Source of the DNA: Myxococcales bacterium
GTDB taxonomy: Bacteria; Myxococcota_A; Polyangia; Polyangiales; GCA-016699535
Length of the DNA: 64,000 nucleotides
Reading direction: 5' to 3'
Assembly (NCBI GenBank): GCA_016699535.1
Contig: CP064980.1
Span: forward strand, 1,372,001-1,436,000
This document shows positions 52,907 through 61,558 of this stretch, piece after piece (the first letter of the stretch is position 1; every line of letters begins with the position of its first letter). The notes beneath the pieces were generated by a model. The model saw only the letters and a program-made list of their open reading frames with translations, ran no database searches and had not been told where the DNA came from. Position numbers and translations under genes: made by a program.

Positions 52907-53398
52907 CTATACCTGAAAACCAGACAAAAATGTCTGAAAATCACGGTGTGATTGCTCAAATTGTTCCGATGGTCGGCCAATTAAAGCAAAATCGTACACG
53001 CAGCCATCTTTTTTTAGAACAACCAGAACCAAGGCGCGTACTTGTCCATCAAGTTTCGCGGTCAGTTCGCTTTTGAGGGCTTCGCGCTTCACCAACATGA
53101 TGGTCTGTTCATGTTGAAAACTCCGCTCGGTAAAACCTATTAATAAGTGGTTTCGTAATGCAGGTAGCGGAATATCCAAGCCTGGATCGCAGGACGCGTT
53201 GAGCTGAATCACGGCTCCGGAGCGAGCGCTTTGCCATGCCAAATCATTGCCATCTTCGATGTCGAGCTGCTTCCAATCAGCTGGAAGCTTGCCGATATCA
53301 AAACTGACTTGCCCGTCACTATAGTGGCTGTTTTGCAGCTGTGGGCCACCACATTGTACGCACAAGAGGGATACTGTCAGCAGGGTCCATACCTTCAT
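52907..53398 (-). CDS. Hypothetical exported protein, possibly lipoprotein
   Basis: A protein of 163 residues with a hydrophobic leader ending LLCVQCGGP; the Cys could be lipidated although Gln before it is unusual. The rest has beta-type pattern (QVSFDIGKLPADWKQLDIED; AVIQLNASCDPG; ALVLVVLKKDGCVYDFALIG) like small periplasmic proteins in Myxococcota. It precedes the MlaE gene on the same strand, so a part in lipid transport is possible. No recognised domain. Confidence 0.55.
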   Translation of the reverse strand: MKVWTLLTVSLLCVQCGGPQLQNSHYSDGQVSFDIGKLPADWKQLDIEDGNDLAWQSARSGAVIQLNASCDPGLDIPLPALRNHLLIGFTERSFQHEQTIMLVKREALKSELTAKLDGQVRALVLVVLKKDGCVYDFALIGRPSEQFEQSHRDFQTFLSGFQV

Positions 53399-53459
53399 TC
53401 CATACATTTACGACGGTTATATAGTGCTATGCAATGGCTTTCGGTACAATGGACAGAGA

Positions 53460-55511
53460 ATGGCGGGAGCAAAGCTAAGCGGAAAAGATGTTGTCGATCG
53501 CCTTCTGGCCGAAAATCGTATCGACCCGTTGCAGTATGATTCTGCGCTCAGTCATGCGGAGCGACACGGGATCTCGGCTGTCGATGCTGTTATCGAGATT
53601 GGCGTGATATCCGAACATGATTTGCTGAGGCACCTTGCAGAAGTTTTTCGCACGCGTTTTGTTTCAACAGAAAAATTAGCGAAAGCTGCAATCAGCAAAG
53701 ATGTCCTTAAATTTTTACCACACAAAGTTGCGGAACGTTTGAGTGTATTCCCTATTTTGTTTGATGTGAAAAGTGGGACACTTTCTGTGGTTGCCGCGGT
53801 GCTTCCTGATTCGGATATCGAAAAGCAGGTTAAGATCACTGCTGATGTAAGAGCGGTGCGCGTGTACATCGCGAGACCCGCAGCGGTCGATGCTCTCATC
53901 AACAAATTTTATCGCGGACAGACGCAGGCCTTTGCACGGTTCTTTGAACGGCAACAGAGTTCAGATCAGGGAATGAGTGCAGGGGATGTCATCGGACAGG
54001 ACTTTGGTAACAATGCATTTTCGGGAAGAGGCGCGTCCATGGCCCCTTCAGCGACCCGCGCGGAACGTCCCAAGGCGAAGGGGGCGCAAAACCCTTCGCC
54101 GGCCATTGCACTGCCTCACATCGAGCTGCCTAAGATGGATGCTCTACCTTCAACAAGTGAAATAAGCGGAACGAATCTAAACAAAGCAAAGCTTCGTTCA
54201 ACACCATTGCCGGATGGTGCAATTTCGCTCAATTCCTTCTTGGATACGCTGCGTGTCCTTGTGACGCTGCTGGAGCGCGATAGAAAGGGTTTGCGCGGTC
54301 ATTCTCGCAAAGTATCGCAGCTTTGTTCACGGCTTGCGCGTCGTTTGAAGCTTGATGAAAAAGAGATTCGTTCTTTGGAGATTGCCGCGCTTTTGCACGA
54401 TTTAGGCAAATCCTCGGCCGATCATCTAACGCCTCTTTATGCGAGTGAATACGAACCTCACAAAAAACAAGCGCAAACACTTTTCCAAAGTCCTATTGAA
54501 CTGCTTGAAAGCGTTGAACTTCCGCAAGACGCAATCAGCATACTTCGTCATTTTTACGAACGCTATGACGGCAAAGGTTTTCCTGGGCATCTCAAGGGTG
54601 AAACTATTCCGCTTGGCTCACGTATACTTGCGTTAGTTGAGAGTTACTCAGATTTGGTTTCCAATGAGTTCAATCCGTATCAACGCAAGTTAAGTCCAAA
54701 CGAGGCGCTTGAAGTCTTGTCGCAGTACTCAGAAACGCTTTTTGATGCAAAGGTTTTAGAAGTCTTCCAAGCAATCGCTATTGGCGATGGTTTGAAGGAC
54801 AGTTTGCTTCCACCGAAACCCGGTGTGCTCTTAATTGATCCGAATCTAGATGAAGTTGCTGCAGTTGAGCTTCGTTTCATTGAGCAAGGCTATGTCGTGG
54901 AAGTAGCGCAAACGAGTGATGAAGCTCGCAAAGTTCTAAAAGAAAATTCAATCGGGCTTGTGATATCGGAAGTTGAACTCGAGCCGATGGATGGTTTTGC
55001 GCTATTGGCCCAGATTCGCGCAGAGAAAGTTAGTATCCCCTGGATCTTTTTGACAAACCGTTCCGATCGAGAGGCTGTATCAAAAGGATTTGAAAAAGGA
55101 GCTGTCGACTTTTGGGTCAAACCAACCACCGCCGAAGTGGTGGTCACCAAAGCCCAAAAATTGATGAGTGGGAGCTCGATTACGCCGACCGCATCGGGTA
55201 TCGCGGGATCGCTTACTCAAATGGCATTGCCAGAAATCGTTCAGGTCTTTGCCCATGGCCGAAAAAGTGGGAAGCTGAGCATTGAATCGGGTGGCAAAAG
55301 CGCCGAGGTTCACTTTCATACCGGTGATGTCTACAACGCCCGCTTTGGCGACCTTGAAGGAGATAAAGCGTTTTACGCCCTACTTTTGCTTACCGAAGGC
55401 CAGTTTTCAGTGGATCCTAGTTTTTTGCCTGAGGAACGAAAGATACAGGCTTCTGCCGAATCGTTATTACTTGAAGGCATGCGCCTGCTCGATGAGGCCG
55501 AGCGAGCATAG
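53460..55511 (+). CDS. MshEN/HD-GYP/REC/DUF4388 signalling protein
   Basis: A protein of 683 residues. N-terminal MshEN-type domain (about 1-160; GISAVDAVIEIGVISEHDLL), able in relatives to bind c-di-GMP. HD-GYP-like domain (about 255-435): LRGHSRKVSQLC, LLHDLGKSS, and GYP written as YDGKGFPGHLKGE. REC-like domain (about 450-565) in which the phospho-Asp is Glu (ISEVELEPMDG), so probably not phosphorylated. C-terminal DUF4388 (about 578-680; GSLTQMALPEIVQVFAHGRK). Hence a likely c-di-GMP sensor plus phosphodiesterase. The ATG at 53460 is chosen because the upstream GTG lies in a -10-like box (TATAGT at 53420-53425). Confidence 0.82.
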   Translation: MAGAKLSGKDVVDRLLAENRIDPLQYDSALSHAERHGISAVDAVIEIGVISEHDLLRHLAEVFRTRFVSTEKLAKAAISKDVLKFLPHKVAERLSVFPILFDVKSGTLSVVAAVLPDSDIEKQVKITADVRAVRVYIARPAAVDALINKFYRGQTQAFARFFERQQSSDQGMSAGDVIGQDFGNNAFSGRGASMAPSATRAERPKAKGAQNPSPAIALPHIELPKMDALPSTSEISGTNLNKAKLRSTPLPDGAISLNSFLDTLRVLVTLLERDRKGLRGHSRKVSQLCSRLARRLKLDEKEIRSLEIAALLHDLGKSSADHLTPLYASEYEPHKKQAQTLFQSPIELLESVELPQDAISILRHFYERYDGKGFPGHLKGETIPLGSRILALVESYSDLVSNEFNPYQRKLSPNEALEVLSQYSETLFDAKVLEVFQAIAIGDGLKDSLLPPKPGVLLIDPNLDEVAAVELRFIEQGYVVEVAQTSDEARKVLKENSIGLVISEVELEPMDGFALLAQIRAEKVSIPWIFLTNRSDREAVSKGFEKGAVDFWVKPTTAEVVVTKAQKLMSGSSITPTASGIAGSLTQMALPEIVQVFAHGRKSGKLSIESGGKSAEVHFHTGDVYNARFGDLEGDKAFYALLLLTEGQFSVDPSFLPEERKIQASAESLLLEGMRLLDEAERA

Positions 55512-55545
55512 CTCCGAGTGAAATACGTATCGCATGCTTGAAAAT

Positions 55546-55644
55546 GCGCCTACATTTCCTCCGTTCATGGACGTTTTTCCTAGACCGGTCGCGCCAAGGT
55601 CCTCGGTTCGTTACTATTTATAACATAGTTTCCAATGTAGGCGC
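55546..55644. repeat. Distant inverted repeat upstream of the kinase-ATPase gene
   Basis: GCGCCTACATT and AATGTAGGCGC are perfect 11-bp arms 77 bases apart. Between them is GACCGGTC, a small palindrome. Could be a folded leader, an operator pair or a small mobile element. One copy only in this window. Confidence 0.4.
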
Positions 55645-55708
55645 TGTTTAAGAGCAGAGAACTGGTTTCAGTACTCAAAATATTTCAAATCCGCTATGAT
55701 GGGAGGCA

Positions 55709-58700
55709 GTGGTAGCTTGTCCAACATGCGGCGAAGATTTAGCCGAAGGCGCTCGTTTTTGCGCCCACTGTGGTGCTGCCGTCAGCGCTGCCGCTCTGGA
55801 CGATCCACTTATTGGCCGTGTGATCAACGGGGCCTACCGTGTGGAGGAGGCCATCGGCGTGGGTGGTATGGGCCGAGTTTATCGCGCAACGCAAACTAAC
55901 CTTGGCCGCACGGTTGCGATTAAAGTGATTCACCAGCATTTGTTGGGTGATGAGCCATCGGTTGCTCGTTTTTACACCGAGGCACGTGCGGCCAGTCGTT
56001 TGAATCATCCAAACAGCGTTGGCATCATTGATTTTGGTCGCACCGACGATGGGTTGCTACATCTGGTGATGGAGTATTTGCATGGCAAAGACCTCGCCCT
56101 GTTGATGCAGGATGAAGGCCCTTTTTCTTTTCCAAGGATTTGCCGCATTCTAGAAAACGTTTTAGCGGCGCTTGCCGAGGCACATGAGCTTTCGGTGATT
56201 CATCGAGACTTGAAACCAGAAAACATCATTATTCAAAAAAGCCGTCGGGGTGGTGATTTTGTTAAAGTTGTTGATTTCGGTCTAGCCAAAATATTGGAGC
56301 CTTCTGCGACTTCGGTAACGACCCCGGGCTTAGTGTGTGGCACCCCAGACTATATGTCTCCGGAGCAAGCGCGCGGTGAAGAAGTCGATGGTCGTGGCGA
56401 TATCTACTCGGTCGGTGTGCTTTTGTTTGAGTTACTTTCTGAACGATTGCCCTTTGAGGATGAAACTCCAACTAAAGTAGCTTTGCGTCACCTCACGGAT
56501 CCTGTTCCTGATCCACGTGTGCTTGCGCCGCATCGAAACATTCCAGACGAGTTGGCTGAGATTTGCATGCGTGCGCTATCAAAAGAGCGCGAGGATCGTT
56601 ATGCCACAGCGGACGAGATGGCAGCCGCGATTCGACAAGCCCACGACCATCTTGGGGATGAGCACGATAGCAAAGGGTTAAAGTGTCCGGCCTGCAGTGC
56701 ATCAGTAAAGTCACGTATGAAGTTTTGCGCAGAGTGCGGTGTGCGTCTTGGCGGAGCCGTCTCGTCGGTTCGCCCCTCAATTAGTTCAAGGCCTCCGATG
56801 AGTTTGCCTCCGGTCATGGACGTTCGAGGTCGACTTATTGGCCGGCACGCTGAAATCGAACAATTTGATGCCTTGCGTGATGAAGCTAAATCAAGACCGA
56901 TCTTTGTTCACTTTTCCGGCGAGATCGGCATGGGAAAAACACGGCTACTTTCTGAGATAGCGGATAGAGCTTCTAAGAAGGGCGATGCTGTGGTGGCTTC
57001 CGGCCCGCATGCAAGCGGTGCTTTGGTTCCATACAGCACCATACGCTCTTTGATTGCGGGACTTGTTGGCGTTGAAGAAAGCAATCTGCGTAAGTTTTTG
57101 GAAAGCAACGAAGTCTTTGAGGATGGCCTTTCACGTGCGGGATTGCACGAACTGGTCCAGCCCAATGGACTTAGCGGTCTTGAAGGGCGCTCGCGTGCTG
57201 GTGCTGTGGCGTATTCGCTGGCGGCAGCTATGCGCTGGGCTTCTCTTCAAACCAGTACGCGGCGCGTGATTGTGCTTGTCGACGATCTAGGTCGTTGCGA
57301 TGGACTCTCCCAACGCACTCTTGCCAAATTGCCGCAGTTTATCGAAGATCTTTCCGCGATGGTTGTGACCACAAGCGATCCTGCGTTTCGTCAGCTTTTG
57401 ACGGAAGGCGTGGTTACAATTCCTTTGCGTGGTTTGGTCGGTGATGAGGCAAGCCAATTGTTTTCGGGTAGCTTTAACTTAGGTGCCAATTCGCAGCCTG
57501 CCTTGCTGCTACGACCTGAAGGGATGAGCCCGTTTTATATCGAGCAAATACGTGCTCTTGGCGTGATTAACAGCGAAGATGAAGCGTCGTTTCCCCGGCT
57601 TTCGGATGTGATTATTCAACGGCTTGAGCGTCTTGAGATTACCGCTCGTAAAGTTTTGCAAGCTGCCGCTGTTTTAGGGGAGCGTTGTACGCTTGAAGAT
57701 TTACAAAGCATTGTTAATGACCCCGATATTAACTTGGGTCTTGATACCTTGCAGCGCAGTGAGCTGCTCTATGTACGCGACAACGAAATACAGATAGCGC
57801 ACCCATTCATTCGCGACTTAGTGGAAGCTTCCATCCCCGCGGCTGCGCGTATGGATTTGCATGCTCAAGCTTTGCAAGTTGCCAACGCAAGACAAGCGCC
57901 GTTAGAGGTGCGCGCACAACATGCCTATCGCGGTGGTGAGTTTATGACAGCGATGGTGTTGTTGGAGCGTATGGGTACGGCAGCATTGCACCGGGGCAGT
58001 GCAGAAACGGCAATCGATGCTTTTCGACATGGGTTAGAGCTTGCGCGTCGTGAACTTCTTGAAACGGGTGATGACAGTTTGGATAAGGCCTTGGTGAGCT
58101 TTAGTCGTCGTCTGGGTGAAGCGCTTGAATTGCAAAACGATTACGCGGGCGCTGACGGTGTTTTGCGTGAAGCTATCGACCTGGCTGGCCCGAGTAGCGT
58201 GGAACGTGCACGGATGCTTAATGTACTTGGCCGGGTTGGTGCGCGCCGTGAACGACGCCGTGACGCCATGCGCTTGCTGGGAACTGCTCTGGAAATCGCG
58301 ACCAATGCCGATGATGCTGAGGTAGCAGCTGATGCGCATCTTGCGATTTCAAAGGTCCGACTTTCGGAGGGCGATCAAATCGGTGCTGCCAATGCACTTA
58401 GACGCGCTTCGGAGCAGATTTTGGGCAGACACTCATCAAAAGAGGCTGAGATCGCTGTGCGCCTTGCTGAAACCCTTATTGATATCGGTGATGTTGAAGA
58501 AGGTCAAAAGGTATTGGAACGGGCCTATCAGTTGGCTGTGGATGCCGAGTCGCCTGCTCTGCTTGCTGCTGTGCTTGGTGTTACCGCAACCGTTGATGAA
58601 CTTGAGGGCCAAATCGATACCGCCGCAAGACGCTACAAAGAGGCCGCACAACAGGCTGCCGAGGCAGGGGATGCCGATGCTTATTTCCGTTGGCGACGTG

Positions 58701-58735
58701 CTTCTTCGACGTTAAAAAAAGCAGTTAACGAATAG
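55709..58735 (+). CDS. Zinc-ribbon Ser/Thr kinase fused to AAA ATPase and TPR repeats
   Basis: A 1008-residue protein. Order: zinc ribbon (Cys 4, 7, 18, 21; CPTCG...CAHCG), kinase (about 43-310; GVGGMGRVY, VAIKVIHQ, HRDLKPEN, DFGLAK, GTPDYMSPEQA), second zinc ribbon (about 326-345; CPACS...CAECG), AAA/STAND-type ATPase (about 372-600; Walker A GEIGMGKTR, Walker B VIVLVDDLG), and TPR helices to the end. It starts at a GTG right after GGGAGG. Such kinases occur in Myxococcota. It is probably a cytoplasmic signal-integrating kinase whose ATPase-TPR part senses or oligomerises; targets unknown. Confidence 0.87.
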   Translation: MVACPTCGEDLAEGARFCAHCGAAVSAAALDDPLIGRVINGAYRVEEAIGVGGMGRVYRATQTNLGRTVAIKVIHQHLLGDEPSVARFYTEARAASRLNHPNSVGIIDFGRTDDGLLHLVMEYLHGKDLALLMQDEGPFSFPRICRILENVLAALAEAHELSVIHRDLKPENIIIQKSRRGGDFVKVVDFGLAKILEPSATSVTTPGLVCGTPDYMSPEQARGEEVDGRGDIYSVGVLLFELLSERLPFEDETPTKVALRHLTDPVPDPRVLAPHRNIPDELAEICMRALSKEREDRYATADEMAAAIRQAHDHLGDEHDSKGLKCPACSASVKSRMKFCAECGVRLGGAVSSVRPSISSRPPMSLPPVMDVRGRLIGRHAEIEQFDALRDEAKSRPIFVHFSGEIGMGKTRLLSEIADRASKKGDAVVASGPHASGALVPYSTIRSLIAGLVGVEESNLRKFLESNEVFEDGLSRAGLHELVQPNGLSGLEGRSRAGAVAYSLAAAMRWASLQTSTRRVIVLVDDLGRCDGLSQRTLAKLPQFIEDLSAMVVTTSDPAFRQLLTEGVVTIPLRGLVGDEASQLFSGSFNLGANSQPALLLRPEGMSPFYIEQIRALGVINSEDEASFPRLSDVIIQRLERLEITARKVLQAAAVLGERCTLEDLQSIVNDPDINLGLDTLQRSELLYVRDNEIQIAHPFIRDLVEASIPAAARMDLHAQALQVANARQAPLEVRAQHAYRGGEFMTAMVLLERMGTAALHRGSAETAIDAFRHGLELARRELLETGDDSLDKALVSFSRRLGEALELQNDYAGADGVLREAIDLAGPSSVERARMLNVLGRVGARRERRRDAMRLLGTALEIATNADDAEVAADAHLAISKVRLSEGDQIGAANALRRASEQILGRHSSKEAEIAVRLAETLIDIGDVEEGQKVLERAYQLAVDAESPALLAAVLGVTATVDELEGQIDTAARRYKEAAQQAAEAGDADAYFRWRRASSTLKKAVNE

Positions 58736-58740
58736 TCTCG

Positions 58741-59598
58741 CTAGTTTGAGTGTAGCAAGCTGCGCAATTTTTCTGGTGCGATGCGGTAGGTTTCGCCACA
58801 GTAGTCGCATCCAACTTCGACAAGCTTTTCGTCTTCAATGATTTTAGAAATTGTCTCTTTATCCAAGGTAGCTAAACTTCCGAACACCCGCGCTTCGCTG
58901 CATTGACACCCAAAACGCAAACTGGATTCATCCAAGCGTGTATAGGGCATGCCATACAAAATTTCATCAAGCAGGAGATCAATCCATTCTTCTTCTTGAA
59001 CCCAAATTTTTTCTATACTTGGAAAATCATCCAAACGTTCAGTCATGATCATATGCGCTTCGCGTGTAGCTTCGGGCAAAAGCTGTACGATGTATCCGCC
59101 GGCGTGCAAAATTTCATTTCCATCGTGTTGCGCGGCAATCCTAATCACAGAGTTGACTTGCTCAGAGCTCTGCATGTAGCCCATAAAAGCCTCACTAATC
59201 GTTTGCTTTGTTGAGATGTCGACGATTCCTTCGTGTGTTTGTCCATTGGGCAAGCCGCGCATCACTTGCAGAAGGGAGCCTTCTCCAAAGGAGAAGCTAG
59301 CGTTGCCATTTCTTTGCAAAAGCCCTCGGTTTGACCCATCGGGATAGACATCTGCAACAAGACGATCCTTTCGATCTTTATTCGTTGCAATGGCTTGGGC
59401 ACGCAACCATGGAGCCATCGTCTCACGAACGATGATGGTTCCGGTAAGGAGCTCAGCGAATTGATTGGCAAGCTCTCCTGTGGCGCCTTGTCGTTTGCAA
59501 AGTTCATAACAGGTGCTGGATGTGTTCATGACGATCACGCGAAAACTTCCATCGTCAGCCATGGCGCGAATCACTTTGTCTTTGTTTTCTCTATTCAT
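58741..59598 (-). CDS. hslO: Redox-regulated chaperone Hsp33
   Basis: A 285-residue Hsp33 with the C-terminal redox switch: FGCQCSEARV (CxC) and VGCDYCGETY (CxxC), which bind zinc when reduced and form disulfides under oxidative stress to activate the chaperone. The N-terminal part has the usual GEGSLLQVMRG and ...QTISEAFMGYMQSSEQV blocks. It overlaps the MDR oxidoreductase gene by 8 bases and is probably expressed with it, which fits an oxidative-stress pair. Confidence 0.9.
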   Translation of the reverse strand: MNRENKDKVIRAMADDGSFRVIVMNTSSTCYELCKRQGATGELANQFAELLTGTIIVRETMAPWLRAQAIATNKDRKDRLVADVYPDGSNRGLLQRNGNASFSFGEGSLLQVMRGLPNGQTHEGIVDISTKQTISEAFMGYMQSSEQVNSVIRIAAQHDGNEILHAGGYIVQLLPEATREAHMIMTERLDDFPSIEKIWVQEEEWIDLLLDEILYGMPYTRLDESSLRFGCQCSEARVFGSLATLDKETISKIIEDEKLVEVGCDYCGETYRIAPEKLRSLLHSN

Positions 59599-60610
59599 GG
59601 ATACGAACTACTATTTTCCCGAAATGGGTGGCCTTCTTTAGATGATGAAAAGCTTCGATGCTTTTGTCAAAGGAGTAAACCGTATCGATAACGGGCTCAA
59701 TCTTTTTTTGCTCCATAAAATCAAGCATGTCCAAAAAACTCTTTTTGTGGCCGACAAACACGCCTTGAAGGGTGACTTGTTTCATAAGAATCGGGATCAG
59801 GCTGTGGCTTGCTTTGCTGCCAGATAAGACTCCAATAATGCTAATCGTGCCACCCTCTTTTATCGACGCAAGAGAGTTCTCGATGGTTTGGCTGCCACCC
59901 ACTTCGATAATGTGATCCACTCCTTCGCCGCCGGTCAGTTCTTTTATTTTACTGACCCAGTTCGGCTCAAGACGGTAGTTGATGGTGCTCTTTGCACCAA
60001 GTGCATGGAGCTGTTGTTCTTTTTCTGCTGAACTGCTCATAGCAATGACCCGAGCACCTGCCGCTACGGCAAAGAGCAAGGCAAAAACTGAAACTCCTCC
60101 GCTGCCTTGACAAAGCACGGTATCATTTTCGCTCAGCGTTGAAAGATTGTGTAGTGCGCTCCAGGCGGTCAGTGCTGCGCAAGGTAGTGTGCAAGCTTGT
60201 TCATCCGATAAATAGTCGGGGACTTTTGCGACACCCTCTGCTGGTAGGGTGCGGTATTCTTGAAGCATCCCATCAAGAGGCCCTCCCAGGGTATGTTGGC
60301 GCATGAGCACTTTGCTTGGTTTGCCTTGCTCCCAGCCCTGAACCAGCATGCCGCACACTCGATCGCCAGTTTTGAATTGACGGACGGACTTACCGCAGGC
60401 CACGATGCGGCCGACGCCATCGGATACGGGGACCAACGGCAAGCTCAGCTTTGGGTTGTAGCGACCTTCAACCATCATGAGATCGCGATAGTTTAACGAA
60501 ACCGCTGTGATCTTGACTAGCACCTCGTTATCCGCGGGTTCGGCCATGTCTCGTTCCACCCTTCGAAGGTGTTCAAGGCCAAACTGTTCTTGAATCTCCC
60601 AGGTTTTCAT
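59591..60610 (-). CDS. Medium-chain dehydrogenase/reductase, quinone oxidoreductase-like
   Basis: A 339-residue MDR with the usual two domains: VSLNYRDLMMVEGRY, LPLVPVSDGVGRIVACG, then GDRV, and the NAD(P) site CQGSGGVSVFALLFAVAAGA. No structural-zinc Cys cluster is seen, so it is a quinone-oxidoreductase-like member. It reduces enones or quinones with NADPH. Same strand as hslO with an 8-base overlap, so an operon. Its upstream gap holds MITE copy B. Confidence 0.82.
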   Translation of the reverse strand: MKTWEIQEQFGLEHLRRVERDMAEPADNEVLVKITAVSLNYRDLMMVEGRYNPKLSLPLVPVSDGVGRIVACGKSVRQFKTGDRVCGMLVQGWEQGKPSKVLMRQHTLGGPLDGMLQEYRTLPAEGVAKVPDYLSDEQACTLPCAALTAWSALHNLSTLSENDTVLCQGSGGVSVFALLFAVAAGARVIAMSSSAEKEQQLHALGAKSTINYRLEPNWVSKIKELTGGEGVDHIIEVGGSQTIENSLASIKEGGTISIIGVLSGSKASHSLIPILMKQVTLQGVFVGHKKSFLDMLDFMEQKKIEPVIDTVYSFDKSIEAFHHLKKATHFGKIVVRIHE

Positions 60611-60634
60611 TGCTCCACCAACATTTCTCCTTTA

Positions 60635-60793
60635 GTGATCTGATCGGAAAGGATTGATCCGTCTTGCTGTGGTGAAGGCGCGAGCTGTGGTGTCAGAAAA
60701 CCTTGAAATATTCGCGATATTTCTGCGGCTTTCTTCCCTGCATCTCACACCTTCACTTTACGATCTCAGCTCAATACTTTCCAATCAGAGCAC
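60635..60793. mobile_element. 159-bp MITE, copy B
   Basis: Same length and same terminal repeats as copy A at 39201; about 84% identical by hand alignment without gaps (about 25 differences of 159). TA precedes it; TG follows, so the target repeat has decayed. Its inner stems have more mismatches than in copy A, so it is the older or less constrained copy. It fills most of the 327-base gap 60611-60937. Confidence 0.75.
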
Positions 60794-60937
60794 TGGTTCT
60801 AAAAGTGTCGCACAAAACTGCTTTTCGTGCAGGTCCGAAGTGTTTGGTACTTGGATCACTCTGTTCTTGGGGCAAAAAAACAGCTTTTATTAACGGGACA
60901 GTATTCTTTGGATACGTTAGATTACTTCGGCGCTATG

Positions 60938-61531
60938 ATGTATTCGCGAAACAAAATTTTTCTCATGGCCGGACCGTTGCGAGGCTATCTGATAGCTAGT
61001 TGTGCCGCTGCATTTATCTTTGTGAGCGCGTGCACCGAAGCAAGCGATCTTGGCGCAGGTTCGGCAAAGAACTATTGTGGCAATGTTGTAGGGAACGATG
61101 AGCCGGTGTCCAATTGCACCGAAGCAAACTGTTCATTCATTCGACGCGGTTTTGCTGTTGGCACGAAAATGACCATTTCTTTTTCGCCTGAAACAGCTGG
61201 TTGTGCCTTGGATAACGCGCCTGAAAATTGGGTAGGAGTACTTAGCAGTAGTGATGCTGCACTTGACTGCCAGTATTTTAGCGGCATTGATCCTCTGAAA
61301 CATGATTTGCTTAGTTTGTACGAGTTTCCAGGAAGAGAACGCTTGCGCAATGAAATGTTTACTTTTCGACCCGAAGAAGGGCCGCTTGCTTTGCGTGATG
61401 TGATGTTGTTTGTATCGTATTTAGCAGGCGAGGAACTTGAGCTTCGGCTCATTGCCGGAAGTGGTGATGAAACAAAAGGCGACTACTTCGGGTTGTTTTT
61501 TATGCAGGCAAGCAACGGAAGCTGTTTTTAG
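60938..61531 (+). CDS. Hypothetical lipoprotein
   Basis: A protein of 197 residues from the ATG at 60938, with a lipoprotein leader (AAAFIFVSACTEAS). The mature part has six Cys, suggesting disulfides, and patterns such as ENWVGVLSSSDAALD and EFPGRERLRNEMFTF. No domain recognised. Longer starts (60827) would begin in sequence without ribosome site. It lies just after MITE copy B and before tsaD, with 27 bases to tsaD. Confidence 0.55.
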   Translation: MYSRNKIFLMAGPLRGYLIASCAAAFIFVSACTEASDLGAGSAKNYCGNVVGNDEPVSNCTEANCSFIRRGFAVGTKMTISFSPETAGCALDNAPENWVGVLSSSDAALDCQYFSGIDPLKHDLLSLYEFPGRERLRNEMFTFRPEEGPLALRDVMLFVSYLAGEELELRLIAGSGDETKGDYFGLFFMQASNGSCF

Positions 61532-61558
61532 AAAGCTCGTCGTACACGGTTTTAGATT

